11,081 nt of DNA from Eggerthellaceae bacterium (lineage in GTDB: Bacteria > Actinomycetota > Coriobacteriia > Coriobacteriales > Eggerthellaceae): positions 1-11,081 of the forward strand of contig DMNP01000344.1 in NCBI GenBank assembly GCA_003452695.1, in the 5' to 3' direction. The notes below the pieces were generated by a model, which was given only the letters and a program-made list of their open reading frames with translations, did no database searches and was not told the origin of the DNA. Of this stretch, positions 6,206-11,081 are shown one piece after another (within the stretch, counting starts at the first letter, position 1; the number at the start of each line of letters is the position of its first letter). A program made the position numbers and the translations under genes.

Positions 6206-7945
6206 TCATTGCAGGAACACGCGCACGGCGGCTTGGTAGCGCGAACGCTTCCGCTCGTCCCATGCCGCCATGTCGTCCGAGGTAAGCAACACGCTTCCCG
6301 ATGCGGCATCCGCGAACAGCAGATCGTCGCGCTGGGCATCGGTCAGCTTCACGTCGTCTCGCAGGAAGAACACGTCGGGGTCGTTGCCAAATGCGCGGCC
6401 ATCCAACGGCTGGCGGGCACGGGTGTTGCCAAGCGAGTTCTTCGTGGAAACGCGCTCGCGGTGCAACAGGCGCATGTGGGGGGCGTCGTCCCAATCCAAG
6501 CCCACATCGCAGCCAATCCGGCAATAGTCAACGCGCCCAAAGGCGCTGCCGAGCGGCACGCCGCAACCCAGCAGCAAAACGTCTTCCCCCGCGCCCGTGC
6601 GCAGCAGGTCGATTGCATCGGCCATAAGCTGGCCGCGGTTCTGCCTGTCGTGGGGCATAAGGCATGCGGCGTACAGGAAGTCCGCCTTCAGCAAGCCAAA
6701 GCCCCATTCCCGCACAATCGTCCGAAGCACGTCCAGCACATAGCTGCGCACTTCGGTGTTGCGCGTGTCCAGCGCGAACCCGCCCGACCAATGGCTGCCC
6801 GTCGGCACGGGGTTTCCCGACGCATCGCGCAGCAGCCATTCGGGACGCTCGGAGAACACACGCGATTCCCGCTCGCACACGAACGGGGCTATCCACAAAC
6901 CCGGAAGGATACCGCGCTCGCGCGCCGCCGCGGCCAGCGAAGCCAGCCCGTCGGGAAACTTCTCCTCGTCCACGTCCAGCCAATCGCCCACCTTGCAGTA
7001 GCCATCGTCTATCTGAAAGAGCAGCTGCGGTGCTGGCGGCTTGCTTCGCGCGGAGCCGGAAACTGCAGCGCTCGCGCCGGGCAAAGCCCCATCCTGGCAC
7101 TTGGACCCGGGCTCGCCTTCGTCCAGCTCCCCCTGCTTCGGCAACAGGTTCATATCGGCCATCGCCTGCGAAAAACCCCGCAGGTCGTGCTCGAGCTTGC
7201 GCGCGTCGATGTCGCCGTAATGGCGATACCAGCTGGTGTATCCCAACAGGGGCCGTATGGGACGCGCCTTCACGCCCGAAAGCTGAAACCAACGGTCGTA
7301 GCATTCGTCCACCGTGCCGCGCACGACTGCTATGCGCCCGAGAATCGCCCGTTCGCCTGCATCCAGCACGCGCAACGGGCACTCCGGCTCGACCAGCACC
7401 TGCCCGCGGCCGGCATCGGTGCGGATAACCGTGAATCCCTGGCTCTCGTCCATCGAACCGACCAGCACCATGCCCTGGCCGCGCCTGAACGTGGCATAGG
7501 TGAACCCATGTTGCAAGCCGCGTCGCCCCTCATAGGCCACGATGCCGTAATCGCCTATCGCATCGAACGAATAGCGTTCGACCAACCGTTTCGGAACGCC
7601 CCTCAGGCCCCTCATGCTCGACCACGCCGACCGCTCTGCAGTGTCGGTCCACGACTGGTATCCGTTCAGCAGCACCGACTCGTTGGTTGCGAAGGCATGG
7701 CGCAATTGCACCTGCGCACTTTCCAGCAAGACGGGGCGCAGCGGTTCGACCGCCACCTGGATTACCTGCCCATCGAAGGCCAGCTGCACGCTCACATCAT
7801 CGTTGACCAGCTGCGCGGGAACATCGCCGGAAACATGGCGAATATCCCCCGATTCCATGCTGATGTAGCCGATTGCAAACCCGGCGGGCTCCATCGACGC
7901 GCGAGAACCGGGCGATGCGTTCCGCCCAGCGCTTTCAGCACCCAC
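6206..7945 (-). CDS. Alpha-galactosidase, glycoside hydrolase family 36 (cytoplasmic)
   Basis: A 579-residue retaining glycosidase removing terminal alpha-linked galactose from sugars such as melibiose or raffinose. It has an N-terminal beta-rich domain containing NGYQSW (94-99), then a barrel with LGYTSWYRHYGDI (234-246) and FQIDDGY (310-316). The nucleophile is D422 in LLKADFLYA, and the acid/base is D480 in CRIGCDVGLDW. No signal peptide is present, so it acts on imported sugar. The start is a GTG at 7945 with GAGGAGG six bases before it, inside the end of the symporter gene. Two bases part the symporter stop from this start, suggesting translational coupling. In-frame ATGs at 7894 and 7858 lack such a site. 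Residues 271-306 form a Gly/Ser/Ala-rich insertion between the first barrel strand and FQIDDGY, longer than I expect for this family. Family call firm; natural substrate inferred. Confidence 0.92.
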   Translation of the reverse strand: MGAESAGRNASPGSRASMEPAGFAIGYISMESGDIRHVSGDVPAQLVNDDVSVQLAFDGQVIQVAVEPLRPVLLESAQVQLRHAFATNESVLLNGYQSWTDTAERSAWSSMRGLRGVPKRLVERYSFDAIGDYGIVAYEGRRGLQHGFTYATFRRGQGMVLVGSMDESQGFTVIRTDAGRGQVLVEPECPLRVLDAGERAILGRIAVVRGTVDECYDRWFQLSGVKARPIRPLLGYTSWYRHYGDIDARKLEHDLRGFSQAMADMNLLPKQGELDEGEPGSKCQDGALPGASAAVSGSARSKPPAPQLLFQIDDGYCKVGDWLDVDEEKFPDGLASLAAAARERGILPGLWIAPFVCERESRVFSERPEWLLRDASGNPVPTGSHWSGGFALDTRNTEVRSYVLDVLRTIVREWGFGLLKADFLYAACLMPHDRQNRGQLMADAIDLLRTGAGEDVLLLGCGVPLGSAFGRVDYCRIGCDVGLDWDDAPHMRLLHRERVSTKNSLGNTRARQPLDGRAFGNDPDVFFLRDDVKLTDAQRDDLLFADAASGSVLLTSDDMAAWDERKRSRYQAAVRVFLQ

Positions 7946-7946
7946 C

Positions 7947-9329
7947 TCACGCCTCCTCTGCCGCGACGCCTTGTCCGACCGGCTCTATGCGCGCCAACAC
8001 GTCGCGTTCGCGGTAGCGCAAGAACACGAACATCCCGAGCAAGCAGAAAACGCACGCCACCACGGCAGTTATGCGATACTTCATATCGCCGATGTCCATG
8101 GCGATAATTCCCGTGAACACCAGCATGGAGATTGCCTGCCCGAGCTTCATCGCAAACGTGCGCGCAGCATAGAACATGCCCTGGCGTGCCTCGCCGGTGT
8201 CGCGCGCATCCACGTCGGCGATGTCGGCCACCACGGCCTGCGGCAAGACGCCCAGAACGGCAAGCGGTATGGATGCCAGAATGGCAATGAGCACACCCCA
8301 GGCCACTTTGGGCACGCCGAGAACGCCCGAGAGCGCCGTAATGCCAAACGTCGCCGCGAAGAACGCAAACGCGAACACGATCAGCTTCTTCTTTCCCAAT
8401 CGTTTGGCCAGGAAATTCACGGGGATGTACAGCACGAAGGCGGCGACCATCATCAGCACGAGCAAGATGGTGCTCCATTCCACGCCCAGCCCCATAAGCT
8501 CGGTCACGTAGAACAGCAGGCCCGTCTGGAACATGGTGAACGCAATCCAGTACAGTATGTCCGAACCCACGAATTTCTGGAACTCGCGGTTCTTCAGCGT
8601 CTTGGCCAGGCTGCTGAAAGCGGGCGATTGCGAAGGCGTGGTATCGGCATAGTCGTGCTCGTTTATGCCAAGGGCCGGAACAAGCATGCACACGACCGCG
8701 ATGGCCGCCAGACCCGCGATGGCCACGCGATAGCCACCCGGCACGCCAAATGTGGGAAACAGCATGCTGGCGATAGTCGGCACGGTGTAGGCGAGCGCCG
8801 TGCCGATGAAGTACGTTGCCGAAATATAGGTGGAAACGTTTATGCGCAACCGCTGGGTGCGCCCCAGTTCGGGAATGAGCGCATTGTACGGCGTGCAGTA
8901 GCAGGTCATGCACAGGTAGAACAGCAGCATCATCACGCCGAGGAACACGGCGTTCACCGGGCTTTGATCGGGCACGGGCGACACGAACACCAGCACCGTT
9001 ACCACGCCGAAGGGCACGGCCGCATAGCGCATGAAGGGAATGCGGCGGCCCAACCTGTGCTTGCAGCGATCGGAAAGCGACGCGATCCACGGGTCGGTGA
9101 CGGCGTCGAACACGCGCCCGAGCGCGGTAATCATGCCTATTACGGTAAGAAAGCCCAAGAACACGGCCGATTGCGTTATGAACAGCGTCTGGCCTTGGTT
9201 GATAAGCGATTCTTCCGGCATGTAGTAGTACACGAGGCAATTCGATATCACGCCCGAAAGCGCTGCCCATCCCAGCTGGCCGGCGGCAAACTTCCAAAGC
9301 ACCCCGTTGGATGCAAGCTTCTTTTCCAT
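7947..9329 (-). CDS. GPH-family sugar:cation symporter (MelB-like)
   Basis: A 460-residue inner-membrane transporter with about twelve hydrophobic segments, of the glycoside-pentoside-hexuronide:cation symporter family (MelB, GusB, XynP). The family signature GRVFDAVTDPWIASLSDR spans residues 71-88, with D75 and D79 at the positions of the cation-site aspartates of MelB. The next loop HRLGRRIPFM is also typical. It is the first gene of the operon and is followed directly by an alpha-galactosidase, so an alpha-galactoside such as melibiose is the likely cargo. This is inferred from context; residue evidence alone does not give the sugar. The ATG at 9329 follows GAAGGGAATCC, and upstream is an extended -10 promoter. 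Length agrees with the family (about 450-480). Confidence 0.93.
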   Translation of the reverse strand: MEKKLASNGVLWKFAAGQLGWAALSGVISNCLVYYYMPEESLINQGQTLFITQSAVFLGFLTVIGMITALGRVFDAVTDPWIASLSDRCKHRLGRRIPFMRYAAVPFGVVTVLVFVSPVPDQSPVNAVFLGVMMLLFYLCMTCYCTPYNALIPELGRTQRLRINVSTYISATYFIGTALAYTVPTIASMLFPTFGVPGGYRVAIAGLAAIAVVCMLVPALGINEHDYADTTPSQSPAFSSLAKTLKNREFQKFVGSDILYWIAFTMFQTGLLFYVTELMGLGVEWSTILLVLMMVAAFVLYIPVNFLAKRLGKKKLIVFAFAFFAATFGITALSGVLGVPKVAWGVLIAILASIPLAVLGVLPQAVVADIADVDARDTGEARQGMFYAARTFAMKLGQAISMLVFTGIIAMDIGDMKYRITAVVACVFCLLGMFVFLRYRERDVLARIEPVGQGVAAEEA

Positions 9330-9361
9330 TGGATTCCCTTCTATGCTCCCTGCAAGGCGAG

Positions 9362-9370
9362 ATTATACCA
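9362..9370 (-). promoter_or_regulatory. Extended -10 promoter of the alpha-galactoside operon
   Basis: On the minus strand TGG-TATAAT (perfect -10 with extended TGn) ends 32 bases before the symporter ATG. No good -35 hexamer lies 17 bases upstream, which fits an extended -10 promoter or one needing an activator. Confidence 0.65.
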
Positions 9371-9394
9371 GCGCAGCGACAGTCGAAAGCGCTG
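9369..9394. promoter_or_regulatory. Imperfect dyad overlapping the operon promoter, candidate operator
   Basis: CAGCGC (9369-9374) and GCGCTG (9389-9394) form an inverted repeat. Nested between them is CGAC-A-GTCG (9377-9385), sharing nearly the same centre. The 26-base dyad covers the -10/-35 spacer and the -35 position of the minus-strand promoter, the classic place for a repressor of the LacI or similar type. No regulator gene is in the window. Confidence 0.4.
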
Positions 9395-9512
9395 AAAGCC
9401 GTGGGCAAAATCGGGACACCGCCCATTCGAGCGGCTCACACGCACCTCGCGCTCGACCGTCCGGGCCGCACAGAGCGAAACGTCCACGGCGGCTACCTTC
9501 CACAGCCGGGCC

Positions 9513-9548
9513 AACGGCATGGAAGACAGCTCTTCCCATGCCGTTTTT
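9513..9548 (+). terminator. Hairpin with T-run, plus-strand orientation
   Basis: AACGGCATGGAAGA (9513-9526) pairs with 9531-9545 around a four-base loop, with one bulged base, followed by TTTTT (9544-9548) on the plus strand. It lies 26 bases beyond the pepV stop (pepV is on the minus strand). For pepV the tail is only TTGGCC, so its best orientation opposes the flanking genes. It may still end pepV transcripts while blocking antisense transcription into pepV. Confidence 0.6.
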
Positions 9549-9573
9549 CGCAGGAGGGCAAGTTGCCGAGGAA

Positions 9574-10980
9574 TCAGAGTTCGTCCAGATCCAATTGCAT
9601 CAGGTTGCCGATGGTGCGCGCATATATGGCGAAGGCTTGCTTCAGCAGGTCTTCGCGGACGCCCTCGTCGGGACCGTGCATGCCGCCCACCCAATCGGGA
9701 TCGCTTTCCCAGGGTTTCTCGACGCCGAAGCTCACCCCCACCGAAAACATGCGCGCATAGGTACCGCCCTTCGAGGTTACCCCTTCGCGTTGCTCGCCCG
9801 TAGCCGCATTGTAGGCGTCCAACAGGGCACGTACGGCGGGCGATTGCGGGTCCATCAGGAACGGTTCCTTGTCGTGCTCCATCGCGAAGCGCGCACCCGC
9901 CCGTGCCGCGGCCTCGTTCACGCGGCGCTCGATTTCAGCAGACGTGATGGTGGTGGGATAGCGGAAATCGATGGATTGCACGATGCGCCCGTCGCGCATT
10001 TCGGCAATGCCGCCGACGGCCGTCAGCGCACCGAAGTGCTCGTCGGAGCAGGCAACGCCTAGGCCCGACCCATCGTCGGTCGCGAAGAGCGCATGCATGA
10101 GTTCTAGGAAACGCTTCTCTTCGGGCGTGCCCAGCTGGCATGTGCGCAGGTAGTCCACGAGCACGCCGATGGCGTTGCGCCCCAGTTCGGGTGTGGAGGC
10201 ATGAGCGGCCACGCCCGCTGCCTGCACGCGGAAGAGCCCGTTGCCGCACGATTCCACAACGACGCCTTCCGACGCTTGCGGTATGCCGTTGCAGCGCACG
10301 AGCGCCTGGGCGGCTGCGGGCACGGCGTTCACCGCCTGACCACCCGAGAATTCAAGGATATCGCCGCCTTCGAAGCAGGGGCTTTCAAGGGAACCGCTGC
10401 AGATGCCCGATTCTCCGTATCCCACGGGAAACTGGCTGTCGGGCGTGAACAGGAACGCGGGGTCTTCGTAGTGCGCGCGGTAATAGCCCACGTCCTTCAT
10501 GTTGGTTTCCTCGTTCGAGCCGAACAGCACGCGCACGGTGTAGGGCAGCACCTGGCCACGGTCGGCCCAGAACTTCACCGCATGCAACGCCACCATGATC
10601 GGGCCCTTGTCGTCGACAACCCCGCGTCCGAGCAGATACCCATCGCGCCGCGACACGGCATAGGGCTCGAAACGCCAGCCCGTGCCTGCCGGAACCACGT
10701 CCACGTGGCCGATTATGCCGATTTGCGTTTCGCTTTCGCCGGGAAGGTCGGCATAGCCCAGGTACCCTTCGCAGTCGTGCGTTTGCAACCCCATGCGGTC
10801 GGCAATTTCCAGCGCCCGACTCAGGGCCTGCCGCGGTCCGGGGCCGTACGGGGCGCCTTCGCGCGCGGCATCCAGATCCTCCACGCTTTCCACTCGCACG
10901 AGCGAATCGATGTCTGCCACCACATCTTCCCAGTGCTCATCGAGGTACGCATCTATGTCCCGCTGCAGCGCATCGTCCAT
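9574..10980 (-). CDS. pepV: M20 metallopeptidase, PepV/Sapep-type dipeptidase
   Basis: A 468-residue cytoplasmic di-zinc dipeptidase that would cleave dipeptides, including carnosine-like ones, during peptide use. All catalytic positions known from Lactobacillus PepV can be placed: H92 and D94 in GHVDVVPAG, bridging D123 in VVDDKGP, catalytic base E157 and ligand E158 in SNEETNMKD, D181 in DSQFPV, and H435 in GGMHGPDE. They sit four or five residues from their PepV equivalents, except the final histidine, and total length agrees with the family, so the enzyme looks complete. The lid domain (about 195-330) contains AAHASTPELGRNA, the conserved histidine region. The ATG at 10980 is preceded by AGAAAGGA. 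It stands alone, with 244 bases and a hairpin separating it from the galactoside operon, so it is probably regulated independently. Confidence 0.94.
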   Translation of the reverse strand: MDDALQRDIDAYLDEHWEDVVADIDSLVRVESVEDLDAAREGAPYGPGPRQALSRALEIADRMGLQTHDCEGYLGYADLPGESETQIGIIGHVDVVPAGTGWRFEPYAVSRRDGYLLGRGVVDDKGPIMVALHAVKFWADRGQVLPYTVRVLFGSNEETNMKDVGYYRAHYEDPAFLFTPDSQFPVGYGESGICSGSLESPCFEGGDILEFSGGQAVNAVPAAAQALVRCNGIPQASEGVVVESCGNGLFRVQAAGVAAHASTPELGRNAIGVLVDYLRTCQLGTPEEKRFLELMHALFATDDGSGLGVACSDEHFGALTAVGGIAEMRDGRIVQSIDFRYPTTITSAEIERRVNEAAARAGARFAMEHDKEPFLMDPQSPAVRALLDAYNAATGEQREGVTSKGGTYARMFSVGVSFGVEKPWESDPDWVGGMHGPDEGVREDLLKQAFAIYARTIGNLMQLDLDEL

Positions 10981-11022
10981 GTTCCCGCATCCTTTCTGCC
11001 GATTCGAATCTTCTTCGCAAGC

Positions 11023-11031
11023 AGTCTAGCA
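11023..11031 (-). promoter_or_regulatory. Possible extended -10 promoter for pepV
   Basis: On the minus strand TGC-TAGACT lies about 42 bases before the pepV ATG and fits TGnTAnnnT. No clear -35 hexamer is seen. The upstream gene lies beyond the window. Confidence 0.3.
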
Positions 11032-11081
11032 GACGCTTCGGCCCATGCATCCCTCGCTTGAACGAACGGGACGGCCCAGGG

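Noticed and set aside
6083..8107. Plus-strand 674-residue open frame
   Set aside because: It lies antisense to galK and the GH36 gene, both with clear family motifs. Its product shows no recognisable domain and has the His/Arg/Gln-rich look of a reverse frame in GC-rich DNA.
7971..9395. Plus-strand 474-residue His-rich open frame
   Set aside because: Exact antisense of the membrane transporter gene; the histidine and charge-rich composition is what reversed hydrophobic codons give.
7792..9426. Minus-strand 544-residue open frame overlapping the transporter
   Set aside because: A shifted frame of the symporter and alpha-galactosidase genes with Arg/Gly/His-rich composition and no motifs.

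Overview
This GC-rich window is ordinary bacterial chromosome with seven protein-coding genes and one probable structured RNA. No phage, insertion sequence, CRISPR array, rRNA or tRNA gene was seen. The gene types suggest a gut-type anaerobic actinobacterium, most likely of the class Coriobacteriia: a free-standing homocysteine methyltransferase module, a family-3 binding lipoprotein with a Ser/Ala/Glu-rich tail, a Firmicutes-type GalT, a galactokinase of the GNHTDHQ type and a PepV dipeptidase. That taxonomic guess rests on gene style and base composition only.

Layout. Positions 18-2040 hold two minus-strand genes: a homocysteine S-methyltransferase domain protein, and upstream of it yebC. 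A perfect 13-bp inverted repeat (1125-1151) lies between them. Positions 2041-2625 are a 585-base gene-free stretch. It carries a probable yebC promoter on the minus strand, and on the plus strand a TATAAT promoter followed by a highly structured segment (2312-2553) closed by a perfect 12-bp stem. This is either an independent small RNA or the leader of the next gene. Positions 2626-3591 encode, on the plus strand, an amino-acid-type ABC transporter substrate-binding lipoprotein. It ends at a strong hairpin (3618-3650) shared with the convergent galT.

Positions 3692-9329 form one minus-strand alpha-galactoside operon. In transcription order it is: GPH-family sugar:cation symporter, GH36 alpha-galactosidase (GTG start just after the symporter stop), galactokinase, then galactose-1-phosphate uridylyltransferase. 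Together they would import a melibiose- or raffinose-type sugar, split off galactose in the cytoplasm, phosphorylate it and exchange it onto UDP. The operon has an extended -10 promoter with an imperfect dyad over its -35 region. The last two genes are separated by a 52-bp perfect inverted repeat. GalT is unusually short, lacking roughly the first quarter of the usual family-2 protein. At the right end (9574-10980) is a complete M20-family PepV/Sapep-type dipeptidase, also on the minus strand.

I did not find a clearly new multi-gene system. The items most worth a second look are the unidentified structured RNA at 2312-2553, the long perfect inverted repeat at 4828-4996, and the compact GalT beside it.
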